Below are positions 1-13,000 of a stretch of DNA of 64,000 nucleotides, piece by piece; position 1 is the first letter of the stretch, and each line of letters begins with the position of its first letter. Position numbers and translations under genes: made by a program. The stretch comes from Astropecten irregularis. Lineage: Eukaryota; Echinodermata; Asteroidea; Paxillosida; Astropectinidae. Under the pieces are notes generated by a model. That model was not told the origin of the DNA and searched no databases. It saw nothing but the letters and a program-made list of their open reading frames with translations. Location: positions 4,898,001 through 4,962,000 of the forward strand of contig OZ020244.1 in NCBI GenBank assembly GCA_963971285.1. The letters are read 5' to 3'.

Positions 1-1075
1 AAACATCAGTCTTGCAAACAAGATTCGAAGAGTCCTCAAAAATAGTCCAACCCTAGTTGCCCTAACCCTAGTTGCCCTAACCCTAGTTGCCCTAACCCTA
101 GTTGCCCTAACCCTAGCGAACATAACCCTAGCGAGCCTAACCCTAGCTAGTAGAGTCCACTGGCTGGACCAATTCTTGTTAGCCTTCTTGTTCCACCCCC
201 CCCCCCGAAATAAATTGTCGCATATCCCTGGCCACCCCTCACAACCCCTGGCTGTGAACTCAACAATCTTGAAGTATTCAACGATTGCTCCTTGCTTACT
301 TTGAAGACTTGTAATATTCAAAAAGGAACTGCGATGCATATCGATCCATGCATGCATTACAATGGATACCGTGCTAAAACAACATAAACAAAATGGCCGC
401 CCCTCTTCCAAGATTGGCCTGTATTTCGAAAAGGGTTAAATTTTGTTCAATTTTTTTTGCAGATTCATGGTCAGTGACCACTTCCCTTTGTCTTAAAGGC
501 GGTTTTATAAGGTAATAAAATACTTTATGCACTATATATAGCGAAATCCAAGATGGCGTCATGCCGTTGCAAGTTTGTCCTTTAAATGTCGCTAAAGTAA
601 ACTGTAGGCAGAAAATATTGACGGACACAACTTTTGCACTGTCTGACATGTCGTTTTCAACTATTAGTTTCCTTTTAAATCCATTTAAATTACCATAAAT
701 TTGATTTTTCCGAAATAAAGCATATACGGCGGCCATGTTTACCATAGTCAACGCGCGTGCGTGTAAATGCTTGGGGATTCCCCTGCGTAAATAACTGTAT
801 TTTCGCTTTGGAGTGGACTGAGTTTGAATTATTTGGGCCAAAAAATATAGGTTAGGATTTTCATTTGTTTGTGCTTGTTTTTCAGCCTTTTTAGTGAAGT
901 TCTTTATATTCATTTATATTCATGCAAAGACAAAGGAGCATAGCAGAGAGGGTTACCCGAGACGAGGGTAGCAACTGTTGGCCAGTGTTATTGTTGCGCG
1001 TTTGCTTCATCAAGCACCTTTTCTTTGACCCCAAGTCAGTCAACTATCCCCAAAACCGGGGAAAAAAATTTATAA
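1..1075. repeat. Satellite unit 1 (long variant)
   Basis: This copy begins at the window edge and runs to the next copy of the same AAACATCAG start. It is longer than the typical unit because it holds six 15-bp telomere-like sub-repeats instead of four, and it carries a small tandem duplication of TTTATATTCA near 905-925 and an extra TA near 724. It shares diagnostic bases (TACTTTATGCAC, AAGATGGCGTCATGCC, a T8 run before GCAG) with the copies at the far right end of the array rather than with the interior copies. Confidence 0.9.
56..145 (+). repeat. 15-bp telomere-like sub-repeat block in unit 1 (six copies)
   Basis: Six consecutive 15-mers are visible: four of GTTGCCCTAACCCTA, then GCGAACATAACCCTA and GCGAGCCTAACCCTA. 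The 11-base core CCCTAACCCTA is one full telomere repeat (CCCTAA) plus five bases of the next, spaced by a 4-base linker. The complementary strand reads TTAGGG-type motifs with regularly spaced GGG runs, which is compatible with G-quadruplex formation. Such a block lies at the start of every monomer. Confidence 0.95.
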
Positions 1076-1130
1076 AAACATCAGTCTTGCAAACAAGATT
1101 CGAAGAGTCCTCAAAAATAGTCCAACCCTA

Positions 1131-1220
1131 GTTGCCCTAACCCTAGTTGCCCTAACCCTAGTTGCCCTAACCCTAGTTGCCCTAACCCTAGCGAACATAA
1201 CCCTAGCGAGCCTAACCCTA
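1131..1220 (+). repeat. 15-bp telomere-like sub-repeat block in unit 2 (six copies)
   Basis: It has the same composition as the block in unit 1: four GTTG-linked and two GCGA-linked 15-mers. Unit 3 has four 15-mers, unit 4 has five, and nearly all later units have four, so the block behaves as a VNTR nested inside the satellite. Confidence 0.93.
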
Positions 1221-3751
1221 GCTAGTAGAGTCCACTGGCTGGACCAATTCTTGTTAGCCTTCTTGTTCCACCCCCCCCCCCCCCCCCGAAATAAATTGTC
1301 GCATATCCCTGGCCACCCCTCACAACCCCTGGCTGTGAACTCAACAATCTTGAAGTATTCAACGATTGCTCCTTGCTTACTTTGAAGACTTGTAATATTC
1401 AAAAAGGAACTGCGATGCATATCGATCCATGCATGCATTACAATGGATACCGTGCTAAAACTACATAAACAAAATGGCCGCCCCTCTTCCAAGATTGGCC
1501 TGTATTTCGAAAAGGGTTAAATTTTGTTCAATTTTTTTTGCAGATTCATGGTCAGTGACCACTTCCCTTTGTCTTAAAGGCGGTTTTATAAGGTAATAAA
1601 ATACTTTATGCACTATATATAGCGAAATCCAAGATGGCGTCATGCCGTTGCAAGTTTGTCCTTTAAATGTCGGTAAAGTAAACTGTAGGCAGAAAATATT
1701 GACGGACACAACTTTTGCACTGTCTGACATGTCGTTTTCAACTATTAGTTTCCTTTTAAATCCATTAAAATTACCATAAATTTGATTTTTCCGAAATAAA
1801 GCATACGGCGGCCATGTTTACCATAGTCAACGCGCGTGCGTGTAAATGCTTGGGGATTCCCCTGCGTAAATAACTGTATTTTCGCTTTGGAGTGGACTGA
1901 GTTTGAATTATTTGGGCCAAAAAATATAGGTTAGGATTTTCATTTGTTTGTGCTTGTTTTTCAGCCTTTTTAGTGAAGTTCTTTATATTCATGCAAAGAC
2001 AAAGGAGCATAGCAGAGAGGGTTACCCGAGACGAGGGTAGCAACTGTTGGACAGTGTTATTGTTGCGCGTTTGCTTCATCAAGCACCTTTTCTTTGTCCC
2101 CAAGTCAGTCAACTATCCCCAAAACCGGGGGAAAAACTTTATAAAAACATCAGTCTTGCAAACAAGATTCGAAGAGTCCTCAAAAATAGTCCAACCCTAG
2201 TTTCCCTAACCCTAGTTGCCCTAACCCTAGCGAACATAACCCTAGCGAGCCTAACCCTAGCTAGTAGAGTCCACTGGCTGGACCAATTCTTGTGAGCCTT
2301 CTTGTTCCACCCCCCCCCCCCCACCCCCGAAATAAATTGTCGCATAGCCCTGGCCACCCCTCACAACCCCTGGCTGTGAACTCAACAATCTTGAAGTATT
2401 CAACAATTGCTCCTTGCTTACTTTGAAGACTTGTAATATTCAAAAAGGAACTGCGATGCATGTCGATCCATGCATGCATTACAATGGATACCGTGCTAAA
2501 ACTACATGAACAAAATGGCCGTCCCTCTTCCAAGATTGGCCTGTATTTCGAAAAGGGTTAAATTTTGTTCAATTTTTTTTGCAGATTCATGGTCAGTGAC
2601 CACTTCCCTTTGTCTTAAAGGCGGTTTTATAAGGTAATAAAATACTTTATGCACTATATATAGCGAAATCCAAGATGGCGTCATGCCGTTGCAAGTTTGT
2701 CCTTTAAATGTCGGTAAAGTAAACTGTAGGCAGAAAATATTGACGGACACAACTTTTGCACTGTCTGACATGTCGTTTTCAACTATTAGTTTCCTTTTAA
2801 AACCATTAAAATTACCATAAATTAGATTTTTCCGAAATAAAGCATACGGCGGCCATGTTTACCATAGTCAACGCGCGTGCGTGTAAATGCTTGGGGATTC
2901 CCCTGCGTAAATAACTGTATTTTCGCTTTGGAGTGGACTGAGTTTGAATTATTTGGGCCAAAAAAGAAATAGGTTAGGATTTTCATTTGTTTGTGCTTGC
3001 TTTTCAGCCTTTTTAGTGAAGTTCTTTATATTCATGCAAAGACAAAGGAGCATAGCAGAGAGGGTTACCCGAGACGAGGGTAGCAACTGTTGGCCAGTGT
3101 TATTGTTGCGCGTTTGCTTCATCAAGCACCTTTTCTTTGACCCCAAGTCAGTCAACTATCCCCAAAACCGGGGGAAAAACTTTATAAAAACATCAGTCTT
3201 GCAAACAAGATTCGAAGAGTCCTCAAAAATAGTCCAACCCTAGTTTCCCTAACCCTAGTTGCCCTAACCCTAGTTGCCCTAAGCCTAGCGAACATAACCC
3301 TAGCGAGCCTAACCCTAGCTAGTAGAGTCCACTGGCTGGACCAATTCTTGTTAGCCTTCTTGTTCCCCCCCCCCCCCCGAAATAAATTGTCGCATAGCCC
3401 AGGCCACCCCTCACAACCCCTGGCTGTGAACTCAACAATCTTGAAGTATTCAACAATTGCTCCTTGCTTACTTTGAAGACTTGTAATATTCAAAAAGGAA
3501 CTGCGATGCATATCGATCCATGCATGCATTACAATGGATACCGTGCTAAAACTACATAAACAAAATGGCCGCCCCTCTTCCAAGATTGGCCTGTATTTCG
3601 AAAAGGGTTAAATTTTGTTCAATTTTTTTTGCAGATTCATGGTCAGTGACCACATCCCTTTGTCTTAAAGGCGGTTTTATAAGGTAATAAAATACTTTAT
3701 GCACTATATATCGCGAAATCCAAGATGGCGTCATGCCGTTGCAAGTTTGTC

Positions 3752-4339
3752 CTTTAAATGTAGTCTGGTTCCCGGACCCAAAAAGCGCCAGACTATTGTC
3801 TGTCAAATATAGGGTCCGGTATCGGCTACGTGTACTGGAGGGTCACGTGACCAAAAAGACCAAGTTTTGGCTTTTTACGGAAAAATCCGAAACATTACGA
3901 ACTCATTTTCGTTCAACTTCGGATAGCAACGTTGACTTTCGGCTACTTCCGACAGGTCACGCGAGGTCATGTACTTCAGGGAAAGACAGGTCCTGTACAT
4001 ATGTTTCATTCCGGCTACAGTTAGCCCAAATAGAGCATAATTATTGTCCACATACAACAGAGCACTTTTCCTAATTATGCACTTTTGAGGAGTTTGTTGT
4101 ATGTTTTTTTCCCACTCTTTGATTTCTTATTCTGTCCAGATAAAATTGCATGTGCTTACAAAAGTGCAAACATTAATGCTAAAATTGAATCTCGCTAAAC
4201 TCTAAAACTACCTTCCGCGCCTGCGCAGACATGACAGCTGTGTCATGTTCTATTTTTAACCGTAGCCGATACCTGACCTAAGATTTTTAATAAGAGACGT
4301 CGGGGAATCTTTGGGCAGGGAACCAGACTACTTTAAATG
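3752..4339. mobile_element. 570-bp TIR element inserted in satellite unit 4, with 9-bp target duplication
   Basis: The element proper occupies 3761-4330. It begins TAGTCTGGTTCCC and ends GGGAACCAGACTA, a perfect 13-bp terminal inverted repeat. It is flanked by the duplicated satellite bases CTTTAAATG (3752-3760 and 4331-4339), which occur once in uninterrupted units. A second inverted pair, GTATCGGCTACG near 3810 and CGTAGCCGATAC near 4260, lies inside. No transposase is encoded, so it is non-autonomous (MITE-like). The 9-bp duplication is compatible with Mutator-like or unusual hAT-like transposition, but I cannot assign a superfamily. A related copy lies at 53,045-53,430. Confidence 0.93.
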
Positions 4340-6943
4340 TCGCTAAAGTAAAGTGTAGGCAGAAAATATTGACGGACACAACTTTTGCACTGTCTGACAT
4401 GTCGTTTTCAACTATTAGTTTCCTTTTAAATCCATTAAAATTACCATAAATTTGATTTTTCCGAAATAAAGCATACGGCGGCCATGTTTACCATAGTCAA
4501 CGCGCGTGCGTGTAAATGCTTGGGGATTCCCCTGCGTAAATAACTGTATTTTCGTGTTGGAGTGGACTGAGTTTGAATTATTTGGGCCAAAAAATATAGG
4601 TTAGGATTTTCATTGGTTTGTGCTTGTTTTTCTGCCTTTTTAGTGAAGTTCTTTCTATTCATGCAAAGACAAAGGAGCATAGCAGAGAGGGTTACCCGAG
4701 ACGAGGGAAGCAACTGTTGGCCAGTGTTATTGTTGCGCGTTTGCTTCATCAAGCACCTTTTCTTTGACCCCAAGTCAGTCAACTATCCCCAAAACCGGGG
4801 AAAAAACTTTATAAAAACATCAGTCTTGCAAACAAGATTCGAAGAGTCCTCAAAAATAGTCCAACCCTAGTTGCCCTAACCCTAGTTGCCCTAACCCTAG
4901 CGAACATAACCCTAGCGAGCCTAACCCTAGCTAGTAGAGTCCACTGGCTGGACCAATTCTTGTTAGCCTTCTTGTTCCACCCCCCCCCCCCCCAAATAAA
5001 TTGTCGCATAGCCCTGGCCACCCCTCACAACACCTGGCTGTAAACTCAACAATCTTGAAGTATTCAACGATTGCTCCTTGCTTACTTTGAAGACTTGTAA
5101 TATTCAAAAAGGAACTGCGATGCATATCGATCCATGCATGCATTACAATGGATACCGTGCTAAAACTACATGAACAAAATGGCCGTCCCTCTTCCAAGAT
5201 TGGCCTGTATTTCGAAAAGGGTTAAATTTTGTTCAATTTTTTTTGCAGATTCATGGTCAGTGACCACTTCCCTTTGTCTTAAACGCGGTTTTATAAGGTA
5301 ATAAAATACTTTATGCACTATATATAGCGAAATCCAAGATGGCGTCATGCCGTTGCAATTTTGTCCTTTAAATGTCGCTAAAGTAAACTGTAGGCAGAAA
5401 ATATTGACGGACACAACTTTTGCACTGTCTGACATGTCGACTTCAACTATTAGTTTCCTTTTAAATCCATTAAAATTACCATAAATTTGATTTTTCCGAA
5501 ATAAAGCATACGGCGGCCATGTTTACCATAGTCAACGCGCGTGCGTGTAAATGCTTGGGGATTCCCCTGCGTAAATAACTGTATTTTCGCTTTGGAGTGG
5601 ACTGAGTTTGAATTATTTGGGCCAAAAAATATAGGTTAGGATTTTCATTTGTTTGTGCTTGTTTTTCAGCCTTTTTAGTGAAGTTCTTTATATTCATGCA
5701 AAGACAAAGGAGCATAGCAGAGAGGGTTACCCGAGACGAGGGTAGCAACTGTTGGCCAGTGTTATTGTTGCGCGTTTGCTTCATCAAGCACCTTTTCTTT
5801 GACCCCAAGTCAGTCAACTATCCCCAAAACCGGGGAAAAAACTTGATAAAAACATCAGTCTTGCAAACAAGATGCGAAGAGTCCTCAAAAATAGTCCAAC
5901 CCTAGTTGCCCTAACTCTAGTTGCCCTAACCCTAGCGAACCTAACCCTAGCGAGCCTAACCCTAGCTAGTAGAGTCCACTGGCTGGACCAATTCTTGCTA
6001 GCCTTCTTGTTCCACCCCCCCCCCTCCCCCCGAAATAAATTGTCGCATAGCCCAGGCCACCCCTCACAACCCCTGGCTGTGAACTCAACAATCTTGAAGT
6101 ATTCAACGATTGCTCCTTGCTTACTTTGAAGACTTGTAATATTCAAAAAGGAACTGCGATGCATATCGATCCATGCATACATTACAATGGATACCGTGCT
6201 AAAACTACATAAACAAAATGGCCGCCCCTCTTCCAAGATTGGCCTGTATTTCGAAAAGGGTTAAATTTGGTTCAATTGTTTTTGCAGATTCATGGTCAGT
6301 GACCACTTCCTTTTGTCTTAAAGGCGGTTTTATAAGGTAATAAAATACTTCATGCACTATATGTAGCGAAATCCAAAATGGCGTCATGCCGTTGCAATTT
6401 TGTCCTTTAAATGTCGCTAAAGTGAACTGTAGGCAGAAAATATTGACGGACACAACTTTTGCACTGTCTGACATGTCGTTTTCAACTATTAGTTTCCTTT
6501 TAAATCCATTAAAATTACCATAAATTTGATTTTTCCGAAATAAAGCATACGGCGGCCATGTTTACCATAGTCAACGCGCGTGCGTGTAAATGCTTGGGGA
6601 TTCCCCTGCGTAAATAACTGTATTTTCGCTTTGGAGTGGACTGAGTCTGAATTATTTGGGCCAAAAAATATAGGTTAGGATTTTCATTTGTTTGTGCTTG
6701 TTGTTCAGCCTTTTTAGTGAAGTTCTTTATATTCATGCAAAGACAAAGGAGCATAGCAGAGAGGGTTACCCGAGACGAGGGTAGCAACTGTTGGCCAGTG
6801 TTATTGTTGCGCGTTTGCTTCATCAAGCACCTTTTCTTTGACCCCAAGTCAGTCAACTATCCCCAAAACCGGGGAAAAAACTTGATAAAAACATCAGTCT
6901 TGCAAACAAGATGCGAAGAGTCCTCAAAAATAGTCCAACCCTA

Positions 6944-7003
6944 GTTGCCCTAACCCTAGTTGCCCTAACCCTAGCGAACCCAACCCTAGCGAGCCTAACC
7001 CTA
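6944..7003 (+). repeat. 15-bp telomere-like sub-repeat block (four copies, typical unit)
   Basis: Two GTTGCCCTAACCCTA copies are followed by GCGAACCCAACCCTA and GCGAGCCTAACCCTA. This four-copy form is the commonest state in the array. The third copy is CCCAACCC in one variant type and CCTAACCC in the other, making it a useful marker of unit type. Confidence 0.93.
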
Positions 7004-7053
7004 GCTAGTAGAGTCCACTGGCTGGACCAATTCTTGTTAGCCTTCTTGTTCCA

Positions 7054-7071
7054 CCCCCCCCCCCCCCCCCC
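7054..7071 (+). repeat. C homopolymer in satellite monomer
   Basis: A run of C follows the sub-repeat block in every unit and is followed by GAAATAAATTGTCGCATA. Its length varies from about 9 (near 11,219) to about 20, even between units that are otherwise nearly identical. In some units a T or A interrupts it (for example 6,025, 9,150 and 18,517). It is a strand-biased G-tract on the complementary strand. Confidence 0.93.
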
Positions 7072-10000
7072 GAAATAAATTGTCGCATAGCCCTGGCCAC
7101 CCCTCACAACCCCTGGCTGTGAACTCAACAATCTTGAAGTATTCAACGATTGCTCCTTGCTTACTTTGAAGACTTGTAATATTCAAAAAGGAACTGCGAT
7201 GCATATCGATCCATGCATGCATTACAATGGATACCGTGCTAAAACTACATAAACAAAATGGCCGCCCCTCTTCCAAGATTGGCCTGTATTTCGATAAGGG
7301 TTAAATTTTGTTCAATTGTTTTTGCAGATTCATGGTCAGTGACCACTTCCCTTTGTCTTAAAGGCGGTTTTATAAGGAAATAAAATACTTCATGCACTAT
7401 ATATAGCGAAATCCAAAATGGCGTAATGCCGTTGCAATGTTGTCCTTTAAATGTCGCTAAAGTGAACTGTAGGCAGAAAATATTGACGGACACAACTTTT
7501 GCACTGTCTGACATGTCGTTTTCAACTATTAGTTTCCTTTTAAATCCATTAAAATTACCATAAATTTGATTTTTCCGAAATAAAGCATACGGCGGCCATG
7601 TTTACCATAGTCAACGCGCGTGCGTGTAAATGCTTGGGGATTCCTCTGCGTAAATAACTGTATTTTCGCTTGGAGTGGACTGAGTTTGAATTATTTGGGC
7701 CAAAAAATATAGGTTAGGATTTTCATTTGTTTGTGCTTGTTTTTCAGCCTTTTTAGTGAAGTTCTTTATATTCATGCAAAGACAAAGGAGCATAGCAGAG
7801 AGGGTTACCCGAGACGAGGGTAGCAACTGATGGCCAGTGTTATTGTTGCGCGTTTGCTTCATCAAGCACCTTTTCTTTGACCCCAAGTCAGTCAACTATC
7901 CCCAAAACCGGGGAAAAAACTTGATAAAAACATCAGTCTTGCAAACAAGATGCGAAGAGTCCTCAAAAATAGTCCAACCCTAGTTGCCCTAACTCTAGTT
8001 GCCCTAACCCTAGCGAACCTAACCCTAGCGAGCCTAACCCTAGCTAGTAGAGTCCACTGGCTGGACCAATTCTTGCTAGCCTTCTTGTTCCACTCCCCCC
8101 CCCCCCCCCGAAATAAATTGTCGCATAGCCCAGGCCACCCCTCACAACCCCTGGCTGTGAACTCAACAATCTTGAAGTATTCAACGATTGCTCCTTGCTT
8201 ACTTTGAAGACTTGTAATATTCAAAAAGGAACTGCGATGCATATCGATCCATGCATACATTACAATGGATACCGTGCTAAAACTACATAAACAAAATGGC
8301 CGCCCCTCTTCCAAGATTGGCCTGTATTTCGAAAAGGGTTAAATTTTGTTCAATTGTTTTTGCAGATTCATGGTCAGTGACCACTTCCTTTTGTCTTAAA
8401 GGCGGTTTTACATGTATAAGGAAATAAAATACTTCATGCACTATATGTAGCGAAATCCAAAATGGCGTCATGCCGTTGCAATTTTGTCCTTTAAATGTCG
8501 CTAAAGTGAACTGTAGGCAGAAAATATTGACGGACACAACTTTTGCACTGTCTGACATGTCGTTTTCAACTATTAGTTTCCTTTTAAATCCATTAAAATT
8601 ACCATAAATTTGATTTTTCCGAAATAAAGCATACGGCGGCCATGTTTACCATAGTCAACGCGCGTGCGTGTAAATGCTTGGGGATTCCCCTGCGTAAATA
8701 ACTGTATTTTCGCTTTGGAGTGGACTGAGTCTGAATTATTTGGGCCAAAAAATATAGGTTAGGATTTTCATTTGTTTGTGCTTGTTTTTCAGCCTTTTTA
8801 GTGAAGTTCTTTATATTCATGCAAAGACAAAGGAGCATAGCAGAGAGGGTTACCCGAGACGAGGGTAGCAACTGTTGGCCAGTGTTATTGTTGCGCGTTT
8901 GCTTCATCAAGCACCTTTTCTTTGACCCCAAGTCAGTCAACTATCCCCAAAACCGGGGAAAAAACTTGATAAAAACATCAGTCTTGCAAACAAGATGCGA
9001 AGAGTCCTCAAAAATAGTCCAACCCTAGTTGCCCTAACTCTAGTTGCCCTAACCCTAGCGAACCTAACCCTAGCGAGCCTAACCCTAGCTAGTAGAGTCC
9101 ACTGGCTGGACCAATTCTTGCTAGCCTTCTTGTTCCACCCCCCCCCCCCTCCCCCCGAAATAAATTGTCGCATAGCCCAGGCCACCCCTCACAACCCCTG
9201 GCTGTGAACTCAACAATCTTGAAGTATTCAACGATTGCTCCTTGCTTACTTTGAAGACTTGTAATATTCAAAAAGGAACTGCGATGCATATCGATCCATG
9301 CATACATTACAATGGATACCGTGCTAAAACTACATAAACAAAATGGCCGCCCCTCTTCCAAGATTGGCCTGTATTTCGAAAAGGGTTAAATTTGGTTCAA
9401 TTGTTTTTGCAGATTCATGGTCAGTGACCACTTCCTTTTGTCTTAAAGGCGGTTTTACATGTATAAGGAAATAAAATACTTCATGCACTATATGTAGCGA
9501 AATCCAAAATGGCGTCATGCCGTTGCAATTTTGTCCTTTAAATGTCGCTAAAGTGAACTGTAGGCAGAAAATATTGACGGACACAACTTTTGCACTGTCT
9601 GACATGTCGTTTTCAACTATTAGTTTCCTTTTAAATCCATTAAAATTACCATAAATTTGATTTTTCCGAAATAAAGCATACGGCGGCCATGTTTACCATA
9701 GTCAACGCGCGTGCGTGTAAATGCTTGGGGATTCCCCTGCGTAAATAACTGTATTTTCGCTTTGGAGTGGACTGAGTCTGAATTATTTGGGCCAAAAAAT
9801 ATAGGTTAGGATTTTCATTTGTTTGTGCTTGTTTTTCAGCCTTTTTAGTGAAGTTCTTTATATTCATGCAAAGACAAAGGAGCATAGCAGAGAGGGTTAC
9901 CCGAGACGAGGGTAGCAACTGTTGGCCAGTGTTATTGTTGCGCGTTTGCTTCATCAAGCACCTTTTCTTTGACCCCAAGTCAGTCAACTATCCCCAAAAC

Positions 10001-13000
10001 CGGGGAAAAAACTTGATAAAAACATCAGTCTTGCAAACAAGATGCGAAGAGTCCTCAAAAATAGTCCAACCCTAGTTGCCCTAACCCTAGTTGCCCTAAC
10101 CCTAGCGAACCCAACCCTAGCGAGCCTAACCCTAGCTAGTAGAGTCCACTGGCTGGACCAATTCTTGTTAGCCTTCTTGTTCCACCCCCCCCCCCCGAAA
10201 TAAATTGTCGCATAGCCCTGGCCACCCCTCACAACCCCTGGCTGTGAACTCAACAATCTTGAAGTATTCAACGATTGCTCCTTGCTTACTTTGAAGACTT
10301 GTAATATTCAAAAAGGAACTGCGATGCATATCGATCCATGCATGCATTACAATGGATACCGTGCTAAAACTACATAAACAAAATGGCCGCCCCTCTTCCA
10401 AGATTGGCCTGTATTTCGATAAGGGTTAAATTTGGTTCAATTGTTTTTGCAGATTCATGGTCAGTGACCACTTCCTTTTGTCTTAAAGGCGGTTTTATAA
10501 GGAAATAAAATACTTCATGCAATATATATAGCGAAATCCAAGATGGCGTAATGCCGTTGCAATGTTGTCCTTTAAATGTCGCTAAAGTGAACTGTAGGCA
10601 GAAAATATTGACGGACACAACTTTTGCACTGTCTGACATGTCGTTTTCAACTATTAGTTTCCTTTTAAATCCATTAAAATTACCATAAATTTGATTTTTC
10701 CGAAATAAAGCATACGGCGGCCATGTTTACCATAGTCAACGCGCGTGCGTGTAAATGCTTGGGGATTCCTCTGCGTAAATAACTGTATTTTCGCTTTGGA
10801 GTGGACTGAGTTTGAATTATTTGGGCCAAAAAATATAGGTTAGGATTTTCATTTGTTTGTGCTTGTTTTTCAGCCTTTTTAGTGAAGTTCTTTATATTCA
10901 TGCAAAGACAAAGGAGCATAGCAGAGAGGGTTACCCGAGACGAGGGTAGCAACTGTTGGCCAGTGTTATTGTTGCGCGTTTGCTTCATCAAGCACCTTTT
11001 CTTTGACCCCAAGTCAGTCAACTATCCCCAAAACCGGGGAAAAAACTTGATAAAAACATCAGTCTTGCAAACAAGATGCGAAGAGTCCTCAAAAATAGTC
11101 CAACCCTAGTTGCCCTAACCCTAGTTGCCCTAACCCTGGCGAATCCAACCCTAGCGAGCCTAACCCTAGCTAGTAGATTCCACTGGCTGGACCAATTCTT
11201 GTTATCCTTCTTGTTCCACCCCCCCCCCGAAATAAATTGTCGCATAGCCCTGGCCACCCCTCACAACCCCTGGCTGTGAACTCAACAATCTTGAAGTATT
11301 CAACGATTGCTCCTTGCTTACTTTGAAGACTTGTAATATTCAAAAAGGAACTGCGATGCATATCGATCCATGCATGCATTACAATGGATACCGTGCTAAA
11401 ACTACATAAACAAAATGGCCGCCCCTCTTCCAAGATTGGCCTGTATTTCGATAAGGGTTAAATTTGGTTCAATTGTTTTTGCAGATTCATGGTCAGTGAC
11501 CACTTCCTTTTGTCTTAAAGGCGGTTTTACATGTATAAGGAAATAAAATACTTCATGCACTATATGTAGCGAAATCCAAAATGGCGTCATGCCGTTGCAA
11601 TGTTGTCCTTTAAATGTCGCTAAAGTGAACTGTAGGCAGAAAATATTGACGGACACAACTTTTGCACTGTCTGACATGTCGTTTTCAACTATTAGTTTCC
11701 TTTTAAATCCATTAAAATTACCATAAATTTGATTTTTCCGAAATAAAGCATACGGCGGCCATGTTTACCATAGTCAACGCGCGTGCGTGTAAATGCTTGG
11801 GGATTCCTCTGCGTAAATAACTGTATTTTCGCTTTGGAGTGGACTGAGTTTGAATTATTTGGGCCAAAAAATATAGGTTAGGATTTTCATTTGTTTGTGC
11901 TTGTTTTTCAGCCTTTTTAGTGAAGTTCTTTATATTCATGCAAAGACAAAGGAGCATAGCAGAGAGGGTTACCCGAGACGAGGGTAGCAACTGTTGGCCA
12001 GTGTTATTGTTGCGCGTTTGCTTCATCAAGCACCTTTTCTTTGACCCCAAGTCAGTCAACTATCCCCAAAACCGGGGAAAAAACTTGATAAAAACATCAG
12101 TCTTGCAAACAAGATGCGAAGAGTCCTCAAAAATAGTCCAACCCTAGTTGCCCTAACCCTAGTTGCCCTAACCCTGGCGAATCCAACCCTAGCGAGCCTA
12201 ACCCTAGCTAGTAGATTCCACTGGCTGGACCAATTCTTGTTATCCTTCTTGTTCCACCCCCCCCCCCCCCCGAAATAAATTGTCGCATAGCCCTGGCCAC
12301 CCCTCACAACCCCTGGCTGTGAACTCAACAATCTTGAAGTATTCAACGATTGCTCCTTGCTTACTTTGAAGACTTGTAATATTCAAAAAGGAACTGCGAT
12401 GCATATCGATCCATGCATGCATTACAATGGATACCGTGCTAAAACTACATAAACAAAATGGCCGCCCCTCTTCCAAGATTGGCCTGTATTTCGATAAGGG
12501 TTAAATTTGGTTCAATTGTTTTTGCAGATTCATGGTCAGTGACCACTTCCTTTTGTCTTAAAGGCGGTTTTACATGTATAAGGAAATAAAATACTTCATG
12601 CACTATATGTAGCGAAATCCAAAATGGCGTCATGCCGTTGCAATTTTGTCCTTTAAATGTCGCTAAAGTGAACTGTAGGCAGAAAATATTGACGGACACA
12701 ACTTTTGCACTGTCTGACATGTCGTTTTCAACTATTAGTTTCCTTTTAAATCCATTAAAATTACCATAAATTTGATTTTTCCGAAATAAAGCATACGGCG
12801 GCCATGTTTACCATAGTCAACGCGCGTGTGTGTAAATGCTTGGGGATTCCCCTGCGTAAATAACTGTATTTTCGCTTTGGAGTGGACTGAGTCTGAATTA
12901 TTTGGGCCAAAAAATATAGGTTAGGATTTTCATTTGTTTGTGCTTGTTTTTCAGCCTTTTTAGTGAAGTTCTTTATATTCATGCAAAGACAAAGGAGCAT

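Larger units (their letters stand above)
6889..7927. repeat. Representative satellite monomer (unit 7, 1039 bp)
   Basis: The layout is as follows. A 15-bp telomere-like block lies at 6944-7003 and a C18 tract at 7054-7071. A palindrome-rich stretch around GCATATCGATCCATGCATGCA lies at about 7200-7222. Three ATGGC-type motifs are present: AAAATGGCCGCC at 7255, AAAATGGCG at 7415, and the inverted GGCGGCCAT at 7591-7599. A TATATATAG motif lies near 7398, GCGCGTGCGTG at about 7617, and a GGGGATTCC motif near 7636. A TTACCC..GGGTA stem lies near 7804-7821 and a CCCC..GGGG stem near 7900. A TATA-like TTGATAAAAAC lies just before the next unit. There is no recognisable tRNA, 5S, snRNA or protein gene. 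This unit mixes bases typical of the two main variant types, so it may be a recombinant. Confidence 0.9.

Noticed and set aside
430-600. Splice-site-like signals in the monomer (TTTTTTTTGCAG, TTGTTTTTCAG, AAGGTAATA)
   Set aside because: The donor-like GTAATA is changed to GAAATA in most units, and there is no open frame connecting the sites, so I do not call exons.
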